Below, in pieces: positions 33,007-42,941 of a DNA stretch of 64,000 nucleotides. The stretch is from NCBI GenBank assembly GCA_947441615.1, contig CANEUH010000004.1, positions 1 to 64,000 of the forward strand, written 5' to 3'. Position 1 is the stretch's first letter; each line of letters starts with the position of its first letter. Source of the DNA: Bacteriovoracaceae bacterium (GTDB lineage Bacteria; Bdellovibrionota; Bacteriovoracia; Bacteriovoracales; Bacteriovoracaceae). The position numbers were made by a program, and so were the translations under genes. The notes under the pieces are model-generated. The model was not told the origin of the DNA, searched no databases, and saw nothing but the letters and a program-made list of their open reading frames with translations.

Positions 33007-33920
33007 AGTCTCACCCATTTCGTTTCTTTATTTGATTCTTCACATTTCTCCAGCAACCCGAGGAGTCGATTGCTATCTTTCAAAGTCGCGAAAGAATCAA
33101 AGTTGTTTTCAAGTATGGAATTCACTTGTCGAGAGTAAGTCTCGGCGATTTTCACACTGTCCATAATAGTGTCTGCATCTCGCTTGAGGGTGCCATCTAT
33201 GAAGTTGAGATAGTAACTCCCCAAGTTCGTCTGAACCATTAAAAACCGCTGGACCGAGCGATCTAGATAATTCAAGGTTACTGAGCTGACAGGAAAGTTT
33301 TTACCTTTGAGTAAAATCGAAAAATAGTCATCACTGTTGATCTCTAGTCCACTTATCTTGCCACCCGTTGCAGTTAACTCATCAGGGAATCCGCAGATCC
33401 AAGTCACATAATCAAGCTCATGACTTAAATCCCTGAGACATCCTCCTCCCTGCTCTGCAGAGGCAGAATAACTCTTGCGGTAATCTCGATCCGGTCTCCA
33501 TAAAGGTAAGTACTGTCCGACATAGCAATTTAAAGCGATAATTTTTTCTTTGTTTTTAATCAGCTCACTTTTCAACATCTGTATACCAGGATGGAAACGT
33601 AAATTGTAACTTACGTAGACTCTATCCTGTGGCAGCGAAGTAATATCCTTTTTTTCATGAAAAACTGGTTTTTCAATCAGCACCTTCCCCTTATATCCAA
33701 GACTGAGAATCTGCTCGAGAGTCTCGTGATGCTTGTTAGTTTCGTTACAGACCCAAATCACCGATGGTGAAAAGTTCGTGACTAATTCTTGGAGTGTAAG
33801 ATTTTTGATACCTGAATGGTTAAGCACCGTGCTGCTGACAGCAACCTCTGCCCCCCGAGAGCACAGAAGATCGTAGTGCCTTTTACCAATCGATCCTAAT
33901 CCGACGATAGCAACTCTCAT
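33003..33920 (-). CDS. Gfo/Idh/MocA family oxidoreductase
   Basis: The 305-residue protein has an N-terminal GLGSIGKRHYDLL dinucleotide fold and EKPVFHEK near residue 90. The signature GGGCLRDLSHELDYVTW (near 160) has the active-site histidine. It sits between the class III aminotransferase and the second cytidylyltransferase, with one-base and four-base overlaps. In such loci these enzymes create keto sugars for transamination or act on acyl side chains. The substrate is unknown. Confidence 0.8.
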   Translation of the reverse strand: MRVAIVGLGSIGKRHYDLLCSRGAEVAVSSTVLNHSGIKNLTLQELVTNFSPSVIWVCNETNKHHETLEQILSLGYKGKVLIEKPVFHEKKDITSLPQDRVYVSYNLRFHPGIQMLKSELIKNKEKIIALNCYVGQYLPLWRPDRDYRKSYSASAEQGGGCLRDLSHELDYVTWICGFPDELTATGGKISGLEINSDDYFSILLKGKNFPVSSVTLNYLDRSVQRFLMVQTNLGSYYLNFIDGTLKRDADTIMDSVKIAETYSRQVNSILENNFDSFATLKDSNRLLGLLEKCEESNKETKWVRL

Positions 33921-35239
33921 TAGTTATATTTCCTAAAGACTGGTTTGATGGGAGGACCTTCAAGAAATCTTCCAACTCCAGACTCGAGAGCCTTAGCATA
34001 GATGCTGAAGGTCTTATCCAAGGCGACCTTAGTTAATTCTAATTCAGCTTTAGTGTGGGCATAAGAAAGTGCAATCCAAGGCATCATGACACCATTTTTA
34101 ATCATCTCCTGCGAAAATAATGTTCTAAACTCAAAAGAGACATTTTTCGTAGAGTCCATTGCCACATACACCGGAGAGCAACCGGGCCCCATAAATCGAA
34201 AATGTTCACTGATACCATGCTTAACAGCGAGTTCGTTCCCCAGAGTCTTTAACTCATTTCCATATCTCCAGAGATGTTCAATAACTTTGTCACGTCTGAG
34301 GATCTCAACCGTTTTTATGAAAGCCCCGAGTGAAGACATCTCTGCCCCATGTGTGGAAGACAAAAGAAAGACCCTTTCTGCCCCTGACTTTTTCGTCGAT
34401 CCTAGCTCCATGATCTCGCGCTTACCAACTACGGCAGCCAGAGAGAAACCATTTGCCATGCCTTTACCGAAAGTAGATAAATCTGGAGTAACTCCATAGT
34501 ACTTCTGAGCGCCCTGAAGATCCCAACGAAACCCAGTGATCATTTCGTCTAGAATAAATACTATGCCGCTCTTCTCACACAGGTGCTTAACATCATGGAG
34601 AAAAGTTTTGCCAGGAAAATATTTCGAAGCACAGGGTTCATCGCTGGTAGCTGGTTCTAGAATGACACAGGCAATATCTCCTGGATTTTCAGCAATGACT
34701 TTTTCCAGTGAAGCAATATCGTTATAGGTGAAACTTAAAGTTTGCTTCTTGATATTTTCGGGTACACCCTTATTCATCACTGTTGAACCAATAAACCAGT
34801 CATCGTATGAAAAGAAAGGATGTTGTAAGCATCTTACAACTAACTCTCGGCCTGTAAAAGCCCGAGCCAGTTTAACAGCGCCGGAAACTGCGGACGAGCC
34901 ATTTTTTGCAAACTTAACCATATCAACTGAATCTATTAATCCAGCCATGACTTCTGCCGCCTCAAGCTCAACCAGTGAAGCTCGAGTAAGGTTATTTCCG
35001 TTATGAATTTGCTCTATAGCAGCCAAGTTAACTTCTTCTTGGGCATACCCAAGCACGACCGCTCTCAAAGCCATCCCATAATCCAGAAATTTTTCCCCCT
35101 CAGGACCATATATGTAAGCTCCTCGCCCCTTACTCAGGACCTGGGGAGCGTTAGATGGAAACTGATCGTCCCCACGGCTGTAGGTATGAGCCCCACCCGG
35201 TATGACAAGATTTAATCTTTCGCTATAACTCAGGCCCAT
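33920..35239 (-). CDS. Class III aminotransferase, glutamate-1-semialdehyde aminomutase-like
   Basis: The 439-residue protein begins with the family's RLNLVIPGGAHTYSRGDDQF. It has FAKNGSSAVSGAVKLAR (near 110), ILDEMITGFR (near 230, the PLP-contacting aspartate), and STFGKGMANGF (near 257) with the Schiff-base lysine. It lacks the local context of tetrapyrrole synthesis and instead lies among nonulosonate genes. Members of this branch in glycan loci are thought to transaminate nucleotide sugars or sugar precursors. It overlaps the Gfo/Idh genes on both sides. Confidence 0.83.
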   Translation of the reverse strand: MGLSYSERLNLVIPGGAHTYSRGDDQFPSNAPQVLSKGRGAYIYGPEGEKFLDYGMALRAVVLGYAQEEVNLAAIEQIHNGNNLTRASLVELEAAEVMAGLIDSVDMVKFAKNGSSAVSGAVKLARAFTGRELVVRCLQHPFFSYDDWFIGSTVMNKGVPENIKKQTLSFTYNDIASLEKVIAENPGDIACVILEPATSDEPCASKYFPGKTFLHDVKHLCEKSGIVFILDEMITGFRWDLQGAQKYYGVTPDLSTFGKGMANGFSLAAVVGKREIMELGSTKKSGAERVFLLSSTHGAEMSSLGAFIKTVEILRRDKVIEHLWRYGNELKTLGNELAVKHGISEHFRFMGPGCSPVYVAMDSTKNVSFEFRTLFSQEMIKNGVMMPWIALSYAHTKAELELTKVALDKTFSIYAKALESGVGRFLEGPPIKPVFRKYN

Positions 35240-36231
35240 GCTAGCGCTCTCCTTTCAACTTGATTCAGAAGTTCGAGAATCTTCCAATCTTCTAATAGGG
35301 TGTTCGGAAAATGCGAAAAATCACCTGATTCGACTGCAGTTATAAAATCTTTCATTTCGTTGATATAAGGCTCTTCAGGATTGATGTACTGTTTTTCTAT
35401 TGTGCCCTGATTAAATTTGGTGATTTTCCATTCGGTCTGCTGATCGTTGACATATCTTACACTATTTTCATCTCCATCGAAGATGATCTGGCCCTTTTCA
35501 CCAATAATTCTTAGGTAACGAGCTGCTTTAATCCTTGAGATGACCTCGACCGTCATAGTAGCGAACACTTTTTCAGGATACAAAAAAGTGAATTGATAAA
35601 TATCATCAATGTCGGCACTCATATTACTAACTTTTGATTTGAAACCTGAAAGCACTTTGGGCTCACCAAATAGATCATTTAGCCAGGTAAGTTCGAAGGG
35701 AACAATCTCTCTTGCTCCACCCGTTTCTCGTTTTGACACATAGAAATCAGAGATGGATTCCCAGGGGTGCCACTCTTCCAATCGCTGACCCGTATGATAG
35801 TTCCAGGCAATCACTTTTCCGATCAGGCCTTCATTCAGCATCGATTTGATGGTTTTAGGCCCGGAGAAATATCTCATCGTACAAGAGGGTGCCATAAGAA
35901 TATTTCTTGCCTTTGAAAGTGCATAGAGCTCCTTAATCTTATCAGCATGAACAACTGAAGCTTCAATAAAACAATGAATTCCCATATCGAGCGCAGCGTA
36001 CGCATACTGCATATGTAGATCAGGTGGAGTTGAAATAATCAGCACATCTGGTTGATGTAAGTTGCAGGCCGTCGCAAAGTTGTCGAAAGTCTGTATTCCG
36101 TATTTAATAAAAGATTCATTACGACGGTCTTCACGAACATCAAATCCAGCAACCTGAATAGTATTCAAATGAAGGAGATTTCGCACTCGCCTCTTACCCA
36201 TGGAGCCCAGGCCAACAACTAATGCCTTCAT
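35230..36231 (-). CDS. Gfo/Idh/MocA family oxidoreductase, PtmF-like position
   Basis: From ATG 36231 the protein has 333 residues, starting KALVVGLGSMGKRRVRNLL, with STPPDLHMQYAYAALDMGIH and an EASVV segment (near 95) and ETGGAREIVPFELTWLND (near 170). The start was chosen because it overlaps the LegF-like stop codon as ATGA; 36243 is the alternative. The order cytidylyltransferase-Gfo/Idh-PtmE is similar to that in Campylobacter legionaminic acid loci, where PtmF occupies this place. The reaction is not established. Confidence 0.8.
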   Translation of the reverse strand: MKALVVGLGSMGKRRVRNLLHLNTIQVAGFDVREDRRNESFIKYGIQTFDNFATACNLHQPDVLIISTPPDLHMQYAYAALDMGIHCFIEASVVHADKIKELYALSKARNILMAPSCTMRYFSGPKTIKSMLNEGLIGKVIAWNYHTGQRLEEWHPWESISDFYVSKRETGGAREIVPFELTWLNDLFGEPKVLSGFKSKVSNMSADIDDIYQFTFLYPEKVFATMTVEVISRIKAARYLRIIGEKGQIIFDGDENSVRYVNDQQTEWKITKFNQGTIEKQYINPEEPYINEMKDFITAVESGDFSHFPNTLLEDWKILELLNQVERRALAWA

Positions 36232-36941
36232 GGTAAATTCCATTCTAATTTCATGATACTCTCCACGGCTTGAAAATCGTAAATGTCATCGATTTCATAG
36301 CACTGATATCGCTTAATAACATGAGGGTGAACTCGCTCAGGATAAAAAGTTTTCCTTTCACGTAGAACGCTGGTTTTCACCAGATAGCCCACTCCATAAG
36401 GAAAAAAAGCGTCTTCTAGTTCTTGCCTGCGACTCTCCCCTTGGCTTGAAGGGATAAATGGTTGCAGCCTATCGTTTTTGATTTTTTTCATTATCAACGG
36501 ATGCTCATGAACTTTCCCGACGGATACAACAGCATCGATCTCATGCTCATGGTTTACCAGGAGCTGTATCATGTTATCAAAGTCATCGGTATCTCTCAAA
36601 GGCGATGTCGGTTCAACCAAAAGAATATAATCGTAACTCTGTCCCTGTCCCTGCATAAAGTCCAGTGCATGTAAGGCAACATCAATACTAGATGCAGTAT
36701 CTGTTGCGAGCTCGCAAGGCCTTAAAAAAGGAACCATAGCTCCAGCTTTCTGGGAAACTTCTTTAATTTCCTGATTGTCAGTTGAAACTACGCAGGAGTC
36801 TATATACTTGCTATTAAGTGCTGACTCAATTGACCAGGCAATCAGAGGTTTCCCGTTGAGGAACTTAATGTTTTTTCCTGGCAGACCCTTACTCCCACCA
36901 CGAGCAGGAATTAATGCGATGATTTTCTTTCCGTTTACCAT
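36228..36941 (-). CDS. legF: CMP-legionaminic acid synthetase-like cytidylyltransferase
   Basis: The 237-residue protein has IALIPARGGSKGLPGKNIKF, the canonical NeuA/LegF nucleotide motif, with STDNQEI (near 55) and VEPTSPLRDTDDF (near 105). It sits directly downstream of LegG/LegI/PtmE-like genes, matching the usual order of CMP-legionaminate loci. It would convert CTP and a 5,7-diamino nonulosonate to the CMP-sugar in the cytoplasm. Identification as LegF rather than NeuA rests on the surrounding genes. Confidence 0.83.
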   Translation of the reverse strand: MVNGKKIIALIPARGGSKGLPGKNIKFLNGKPLIAWSIESALNSKYIDSCVVSTDNQEIKEVSQKAGAMVPFLRPCELATDTASSIDVALHALDFMQGQGQSYDYILLVEPTSPLRDTDDFDNMIQLLVNHEHEIDAVVSVGKVHEHPLIMKKIKNDRLQPFIPSSQGESRRQELEDAFFPYGVGYLVKTSVLRERKTFYPERVHPHVIKRYQCYEIDDIYDFQAVESIMKLEWNLP

Positions 36942-36950
36942 AATTTTCTC

Positions 36951-37994
36951 TTAGAACTTTTGGTCAAAATCTATCTGTGCTCTTTCAAGATCCTGAAGCT
37001 TACCTACGTCCAGCCAGTACTCATGAATCGGAAAAACAAGTGACTTTAATTTGAGTTCCATGGTTTTATGGAAGAACTGAGTCATATCAAAGTACGTATT
37101 AGTAGGAATGATTTTCAATGTTTCATAGGATAGCGCATAGATACCGGCATTTACCATAAACGTGTGAATCGGCTTCTCATCGATCCCTTTGATCTCTTGA
37201 TCTTCAATTCTGATAACTCCGTAAGGGACCTGTATGTCAAATTCCTTTACACACATAGTGGCCAGAGATTTCGATTCTTCATGAAACTTCAGCAAACTTC
37301 GAAAATTAATTTTGGTTAAAAGGTCGCCATTCATAACAATTATCGGAAGCTCTGAGGTCTTTTCAAGTAAGTGAAGGGCTCCCGCTGTTCCCAGTGGTTT
37401 TTCTTCTTCCAGGTATGAGATGGAAACACTCCACTTGCTGCCGTCCTTAAAATATTCCTTAATCATTTCCGCTTTATAATTCACTGAAAAATAAAAGTTC
37501 TTAAACCCCTGCTCGATACAATTCAGTAAGATAGTTTCCAGTATGGGTCTTCCGCCGACCTTCACTAGTGGCTTAGGTGTAGTTTGAGTGATGCTACCCA
37601 ATCTGGTGCCAAATCCGCCGGCCATAATAACCACCGGATTCTTCATCTCAGCGGAATTCACCATATCTTCAAGAATATGGACATTTATGACTTCGCCATT
37701 ACTGTTGAGTTCCGGTATTCTAGTCACAGAAAGCTCACGGAATTTTTTGAGAACAAATTCTCTGGTAACTCCCTCTTTAACCGTAATCGGATCATGATTC
37801 ATAATTTCAGTTACTGGCGTATCGAGAGATTTCTTACTCAAAGTGGCACGGCGAATATCCCCGTCAGATATCACCCCAAGAAGTTTATTTCTTTCAACAA
37901 CAAGAATAATTTGAAGAGCAGAAGTTTCGAGGAGTTCTAGTGCCTCAAGCAATTTGGAATTTTTATCTAGCAGGACTTTTCGCCAGTCTCTCAT
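36951..37994 (-). CDS. ptmE: CBS-domain nucleotidyltransferase, PtmE-like
   Basis: The 347-residue protein joins two N-terminal CBS repeats (about 1-115; GVISDGDIRRA and IMNHDPITVKEG) to a sugar-1-phosphate nucleotidyltransferase domain (about 120-347; MAGGFGTRLGSITQTTPKP, VMNGDLL and EYWLDVGKLQDLERA). In Campylobacter, PtmE makes GDP-GlcNAc for the legionaminic acid route. This fusion is a good marker for that route over UDP-based ones. The CBS pair may sense adenine nucleotides. Six bases separate it from the LegG-like gene. Confidence 0.87.
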   Translation of the reverse strand: MRDWRKVLLDKNSKLLEALELLETSALQIILVVERNKLLGVISDGDIRRATLSKKSLDTPVTEIMNHDPITVKEGVTREFVLKKFRELSVTRIPELNSNGEVINVHILEDMVNSAEMKNPVVIMAGGFGTRLGSITQTTPKPLVKVGGRPILETILLNCIEQGFKNFYFSVNYKAEMIKEYFKDGSKWSVSISYLEEEKPLGTAGALHLLEKTSELPIIVMNGDLLTKINFRSLLKFHEESKSLATMCVKEFDIQVPYGVIRIEDQEIKGIDEKPIHTFMVNAGIYALSYETLKIIPTNTYFDMTQFFHKTMELKLKSLVFPIHEYWLDVGKLQDLERAQIDFDQKF

Positions 37995-38000
37995 AAAAAC

Positions 38001-39167
38001 CTATTGGAATTGTAAGTCATAAAAAACTTTGTGCTTAATTCTACTCAAATCTGCTTTCTTAAGCTCCAAAAATATACACTGGGCTGTATGGAGTTTCTCA
38101 TAGGGATTGCTATAATATAGGCACTCTTGACGGAATTCGGGACTCATTAGATGAATCAGCCCTGAATGAATCTCATCAGCATCAATCCCGGAGTGAATTA
38201 CGGTTTTAGCGGAAATTCTGCCTTTCTGCCTGTCGCCAATATTGAGCGTTCCAAGCTTAAAACTAGGTACTTCAATGATACCACTAGATGAATTTCCAAT
38301 CACACCCAATGAGAATTTCAGGAGTGAATAGTATTTTTGCTGACCCAAACTCTTAAATAGACAGCTCCGATTTGGGTTTTTATTAACGAATTCATTGATC
38401 TGATTTTGAATAAGATCAGCGTAAGTATCAGCATTGTTATGGGTAAAAATCACATACAAATCTGGTTTTCGACTTAGTGCACCTAGGAAATTCTCTACCA
38501 TTTGGACCTGATAGGCCGCATCTCTAAGGCTTTCTGGATGGAGTGTTCCTATCACAAATTGTGGAGGGAGACTCATTCCCAATTCAGTTTCAATCTGAGA
38601 TTTCTCCAGACGATGAGCTTTTTTAATATTCTCAACACCAATACTTCCCACATTGAAAACTATTTCCGGATCTTCACCCAACTGGATCGCGCGTTTTCTA
38701 TATTCTTCGCAACTGGTAAAGTGAAGATGGGAGAATTTAGTTATGGAGTGGCGAACAGACTCATCGATAGCCCCTAAAGTTTTCTCACCGCCATAAAGAT
38801 GAGCAATAGGTATGTTTAATAACGCCGCAGCAGCTACGATACTCAACATTTCATACCGATCGCCGAGAACCACGAGCAGATCAGGTTTGTTCTGTTCCAG
38901 CTCTTTGGCAAATCCGGTCAAGGCATTTGCCATTATTTGCGCTAAATCCTTGGGAGTCGTACCTGGAGTTAGGATATTAATTTTAGCCTTTATAGCGAAA
39001 CCACAGTCCTCAACATACTTCGACGTGTATCCATGTTCAGGATCGAGATGGGTTCCAGAGATATAAAGTGATGCTTCAATTTCGGGATCCTCGTGACAAA
39101 GCTTTATCACCGGTGCCAAGAGATCGAAATCTGCACGAGTTGTACTTACGAATGCAATCTTTTTCAT
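38001..39167 (-). CDS. legG: Hydrolysing NDP-sugar 2-epimerase, LegG/NeuC-like
   Basis: The 388-residue protein resembles NeuC/LegG: TTRADFDLLAPVIKL at the start, VLGDRYEMLSIVAAAALLN (near 95), AHLYGGEKTLGAIDESVRH (near 115), GTLHPESLRDA (near 208) and GNSSSGIIEVPSF (near 290). This group hydrolyses the NDP while epimerising C2, yielding 2,4-diacetamido-2,4,6-trideoxymannose in the Leg route. It overlaps the LegI-like gene by ATGA. Confidence 0.88.
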   Translation of the reverse strand: MKKIAFVSTTRADFDLLAPVIKLCHEDPEIEASLYISGTHLDPEHGYTSKYVEDCGFAIKAKINILTPGTTPKDLAQIMANALTGFAKELEQNKPDLLVVLGDRYEMLSIVAAAALLNIPIAHLYGGEKTLGAIDESVRHSITKFSHLHFTSCEEYRKRAIQLGEDPEIVFNVGSIGVENIKKAHRLEKSQIETELGMSLPPQFVIGTLHPESLRDAAYQVQMVENFLGALSRKPDLYVIFTHNNADTYADLIQNQINEFVNKNPNRSCLFKSLGQQKYYSLLKFSLGVIGNSSSGIIEVPSFKLGTLNIGDRQKGRISAKTVIHSGIDADEIHSGLIHLMSPEFRQECLYYSNPYEKLHTAQCIFLELKKADLSRIKHKVFYDLQFQ

Positions 39168-40168
39168 AATGTGATCAATTCGTTTTGAGAGAAATCTCCA
39201 GCTGCAGGCTTTCCTTCCAGTGTAGGCCAGAGCATTGGGCTTAATCCGTTGCCGGGACGTTTTGCTCCTACATTTTGAATGGTTAAAATCTCACCTTTCT
39301 TTATCGGACGGATTGCGACAAGAGATTTTCGAGCCACTGACAGGTTCGAAAGCTCGTGACTCGTCGGCGCCTTTATCTTACTGCCTAATGCTATTGTGAT
39401 GTTTTTGATACTGTCGATCATAAGTTTCAAATCGTGGGGCTCAATGCTTGCCTTGTGATCCGGTCCAGGTAAGCTTCGATCCAGAGTGAAATGTTTTTCA
39501 ATAATCACTGCTCCTAGAGCAGCGGCTGCTAACGATATCTCAATACCAGCCGAATGATCTGAATAGCCAATCGGTAAATCTAATGATTTTCTCATCGTAT
39601 CCAAAACATTGAGATTAATTTCATCGAAAGGAGCTGGATATTCGGTAGTACAGTGAAGGACAGTGAGATTGTGGGCCCCATAACCTTTAGACCTGAAGAT
39701 CTGTACAGCCGCGATAACTTCTTCCATTGTACACATTCCCGTAGAAAGTATCACAGCCTTACCAGTTGAAGCTATCTCTTGAAGGTAGAGATAGTTGGTA
39801 ATTTCTCCAGATGGAACTTTGAAAAAATCCATCCCCAATGAATTGAGAAAATGAATACTTTCATGATCAAAGGGAGTTGAGATGAATTTGATTTGTCTCT
39901 TATCACAGTGAGCTTTGAGTGATCTGAAATCTTCAAAACTAAGCTCGAGTTTTTTAAGCATGTCGTACTGAACATCGGCCTCTCCGGTATTCTGAATCTG
40001 GTAGACAGCTTTTTTAGCCGAAGGAGTCACCAAATTCTCGGCTTTGAATGTTTGAAATTTAACGTAATCGGCACCTGCAGCAGCCGCTGCGTCGATAAGT
40101 TCGATTGCCGTGGCGACACTCCCGTTATGATTAACCCCAGCCTCAGCAATGATTTTAACCTTTTTCAA
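39164..40168 (-). CDS. legI: Nonulosonic acid synthase, LegI/NeuB-like
   Basis: The 334-residue protein has IIAEAGVNHNGSVATAIELI, KFQTFKAENLVTPSAKKA (near 37) and STPFDHES (near 98). Further motifs are KVPSGEI (near 117), STGMCTMEEV (near 142), GYSDHSAG (near 200) and KHFTLDRSLPGPDHKAS (near 225). A C-terminal SAF/antifreeze-like domain (about 275-334) has KGEILT. It condenses a mannosamine derivative with phosphoenolpyruvate. With LegB, C, H and G genes in order, legionaminic acid is the expected product. Confidence 0.9.
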   Translation of the reverse strand: MKKVKIIAEAGVNHNGSVATAIELIDAAAAAGADYVKFQTFKAENLVTPSAKKAVYQIQNTGEADVQYDMLKKLELSFEDFRSLKAHCDKRQIKFISTPFDHESIHFLNSLGMDFFKVPSGEITNYLYLQEIASTGKAVILSTGMCTMEEVIAAVQIFRSKGYGAHNLTVLHCTTEYPAPFDEINLNVLDTMRKSLDLPIGYSDHSAGIEISLAAAALGAVIIEKHFTLDRSLPGPDHKASIEPHDLKLMIDSIKNITIALGSKIKAPTSHELSNLSVARKSLVAIRPIKKGEILTIQNVGAKRPGNGLSPMLWPTLEGKPAAGDFSQNELITL

Positions 40169-40778
40169 AAATGATCTCCCCGTCTGGAACTTCTTTTTTT
40201 ATAGTAGCGTTAGCTCCAATCACACAACCGCTGCCGATACGAACGCTTTGAATGACAACGGCTCCACTTCCAATAAATGAATTCTCGCCTACCTGGACTC
40301 CTCCATTGATGATCGCACCAGTGGATATATGAGTATTATTTCCAATACAAGCATCGTGCTCAATCAGCGCACGATCATTCAGTATGCAAAAAGACCCCAC
40401 GTCTGCAGCAGCCTGCACGATACTCCCGTGCATCACAATTACTCCTTCGCCAATCTTAGCATGAGGTGAAACCCAGGCCGTCGAGGCAATGACCGATGGA
40501 AATTGAGCGCCAGCTTTACGACAAACATCAATCACTTTCAAACGCGGCTGAGGATCTTTAATCTGGCCTATCGCAACGAATACATTTTTATATTTTGCGA
40601 CCAATTCGAAGATATCTTTATCACTACCAATGACATCAATACCTAATGTGCATTTTCCTTGATTAGCTGGAACATCAACACAGCCGATGATGTCATAGCC
40701 ACCACAACTTTGAATTACGTCAATGCAGGCTTTGGCATGACCGCCGGCTCCGATAATCAGAAGAGTTTTCTTACTCAT
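40155..40778 (-). CDS. legH: Sugar N-acetyltransferase, LegH/PglD/NeuD-like
   Basis: The 207-residue protein has an N-terminal nucleotide-sugar binding Rossmann-like part (LLIIGAGGHAKACIDVIQS) and a C-terminal left-handed beta helix (ALIEHDACIGNNTHISTGAI and NGGVQVGENSFIGSGAVVIQ). The catalytic histidine lies in IEHDA. This architecture is that of PglD and NeuD. In the Leg route it acetylates the 4-amino group made by LegC. It overlaps LegC by ATGA and LegI by 14 bases. Confidence 0.87.
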   Translation of the reverse strand: MSKKTLLIIGAGGHAKACIDVIQSCGGYDIIGCVDVPANQGKCTLGIDVIGSDKDIFELVAKYKNVFVAIGQIKDPQPRLKVIDVCRKAGAQFPSVIASTAWVSPHAKIGEGVIVMHGSIVQAAADVGSFCILNDRALIEHDACIGNNTHISTGAIINGGVQVGENSFIGSGAVVIQSVRIGSGCVIGANATIKKEVPDGEIIFEKG

Positions 40779-41917
40779 GACCTGACTCCACTAGGAATGT
40801 TAACAATACGCGAACTCAAGGCATCAGTCACGGCCATCTCTGTACGTTCACATTTGCTGTACATGTCGAGTTTATGCATTGGAACCCAGATCGGCCTTGT
40901 TATCACCCCGGACGCATTACTTTCTTCAAGAAATCGCTGCTGATCTCTTTCGCTCGAGAAAATAATGGAGTTCAGCCAGAAATTAGATTTTGACCCTAAA
41001 GGTTCATCAAAAAATTTAATGTCAGGGATAGTTGCAAAGTAAGCACGATACTGTTCAGCAATTGTCCTTTTGTCTTTCAAGAAATCGTTTATGCATTCAA
41101 GCTGAGCGCAGGCAAGAGCCGCATTGATATTGGGCATTCTGTAGTTATACCCAATAACATCATGCTCGTATTTCCACGCATGGGCTTTCTTAGCAGTTGT
41201 GGTCAGGTGCTTGGCTTTTTTCAAGATATCCCCATCAGTGGAAATGAGAGCTCCTCCTCCTCCTGAAGTAATTATCTTATTTCCATTAAAACTCAAGACT
41301 CCAATGTCACCAATCAATCCGGTGTGAACACCGTTGTACCTAGTCCCGAGTGATTCGGCTGCATCTTCAATGACTTTGATGTTCTTGCTATGGCATATTC
41401 GAACGATGGCATCCATGTCTGCTGCGTGTCCAAAAGTGTGCATTGGTACGCATGCGCGAATTATATTTCCTGTTTGGGGGTTACGACAGTTCCCTTCTGA
41501 ATCTATTTTACATTTATTAAGAAAGGCTTCTAGCTTGACTGAACATAAAGACAGACGGTCTTCAGAAACGTCGATGAAAACAGGCTTTGCTCCCGTATAA
41601 GAAATAGCATTGGCAGTCGCTACGAATGTCAGAGATTGAGTTAGAACCTCATCTCCAGGCTTAACACCAGTTAGTATTAAGGCCGTATGTAAAGCCGCTG
41701 TCCCGTTCACTACAGCGACCGATCCAGAAGCTCCAGTGAAAGAAGCTAAATCTCTTTCAAACTGATCAACGAATTGACCAACGGAAGAGACCATCGTAGT
41801 CTCGATACATTTTGTAAGATAAGCAATTTCGTTTCCCACAAAAATTGGAGCATGGAGATTAACATCTCTCCAGCCGCGGTAAATTTCTTTAATGAAACTT
41901 ATAATTTCTTTAGACAT
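40775..41917 (-). CDS. legC: NDP-sugar 4-aminotransferase, LegC-like
   Basis: The 380-residue PLP enzyme of the DegT family has VAVVNGTAALHTAL (near 70), IEDAAESLGTRYNG (near 185), and the Schiff-base lysine in FNGNKIITSGGGGALIS (near 218). The N-terminus HAPIFVGNEIAYLTKCIETT is of the LegC type. It would aminate the 4-keto sugar produced by LegB. It overlaps legB by eight bases and legH by four. Confidence 0.88.
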   Translation of the reverse strand: MSKEIISFIKEIYRGWRDVNLHAPIFVGNEIAYLTKCIETTMVSSVGQFVDQFERDLASFTGASGSVAVVNGTAALHTALILTGVKPGDEVLTQSLTFVATANAISYTGAKPVFIDVSEDRLSLCSVKLEAFLNKCKIDSEGNCRNPQTGNIIRACVPMHTFGHAADMDAIVRICHSKNIKVIEDAAESLGTRYNGVHTGLIGDIGVLSFNGNKIITSGGGGALISTDGDILKKAKHLTTTAKKAHAWKYEHDVIGYNYRMPNINAALACAQLECINDFLKDKRTIAEQYRAYFATIPDIKFFDEPLGSKSNFWLNSIIFSSERDQQRFLEESNASGVITRPIWVPMHKLDMYSKCERTEMAVTDALSSRIVNIPSGVRS

Positions 41918-42887
41918 TATAAATATTAGCCTTGTACTTCACTATATTCTCAGGACTAGTAAACCATTGCACGGTACGAGTCAAACCGAGCTCCATTGCG
42001 ACTTCGGGAGTATAGCCTGTGAGGCGGTTTATGAGAGTATTGTCACACCAGAGACGATGAACCTCAGAATTTTTTGGTCTAATCCTGGCTTCGTCTATAA
42101 TAAACTGCACATCGCTCTTCATGATTCTTTTTATAAGCTCCAACGTGTCCTGAACAGAAATCTCTGAGTTTGATCCTATATTAACCACTTTGCCAAGAGC
42201 TTCTTGGCATTGCGAGAGCAGCCAGAAACCTCTGCAGGTATCCTCAACATAATTAAAGTCACGAGTCGGAGAGACATCCCCCAATTTTATCTCTTTCATA
42301 CCGGAGGCGATCTGAATAATTATAGAAGGAATAACTGCACGAGCTGATTGACGGGGCCCATAGGTATTAAAGGGTCTAGCAATGACTAACGGCAAATTAA
42401 AAGAATTAAAGAAACTCATCGCCATAGAATCAGCTGCAATTTTTGAAGCACTATACGGTGACTGAGGTTGGAGTGGATGACTCTCGTCGATCGGCACATA
42501 CTTAGCAGTTCCATAAACTTCGCTAGTGGATGTGTGAATGATTTTTTTTACTCCAGCGTCCAGAGCTGCCTGGCAAATATTCAGTGTCCCCTTGACGTTT
42601 GTATCTACATAGCTTTCGGGAGCAGCATAGGAATAAGGAATCGCAATCAGAGCTGCTAAATGGAAAACTACATCGATTTCTTTGACAATAGTGCGACAGA
42701 AATGAGGATCACGAATGTCACCACTGACAACTTCGACCTTAGAAATATCACAAATATTTTCAAGCCATCCCCAGGAATTGAAAGAATTGTACATTGAGAG
42801 AGCTCGGACACTTCCACCCTGTTTTAAAATATACTCCACTAGGTGTGAGCCAATAAATCCATCAGCGCCGGTAACCAGATACTTCAT
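41910..42887 (-). CDS. legB: NDP-N-acetylglucosamine 4,6-dehydratase, LegB-like
   Basis: From ATG 42887 the protein has 325 residues. It starts YLVTGADGFIGSHLVEYILK (NAD-binding) and has HLAALIAIPYSYAAPESYVD (near 78), the catalytic region TSTSEVYGTAKY (near 115) and YSASKIAADS with Tyr and Lys (near 145). The form resembles LegB/GDP-mannose dehydratase-like extended SDRs. AAAGGG lies eight bases before ATG 42887, whereas the longer frame from 42914 has no site. It begins the core Leg sugar genes. Confidence 0.88.
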   Translation of the reverse strand: MKYLVTGADGFIGSHLVEYILKQGGSVRALSMYNSFNSWGWLENICDISKVEVVSGDIRDPHFCRTIVKEIDVVFHLAALIAIPYSYAAPESYVDTNVKGTLNICQAALDAGVKKIIHTSTSEVYGTAKYVPIDESHPLQPQSPYSASKIAADSMAMSFFNSFNLPLVIARPFNTYGPRQSARAVIPSIIIQIASGMKEIKLGDVSPTRDFNYVEDTCRGFWLLSQCQEALGKVVNIGSNSEISVQDTLELIKRIMKSDVQFIIDEARIRPKNSEVHRLWCDNTLINRLTGYTPEVAMELGLTRTVQWFTSPENIVKYKANIYNV

Positions 42888-42941
42888 GAAAATGACCCTT
42901 TTTTTAGGGTTCATGTTACATAAATGGGCGTAAATTGTACA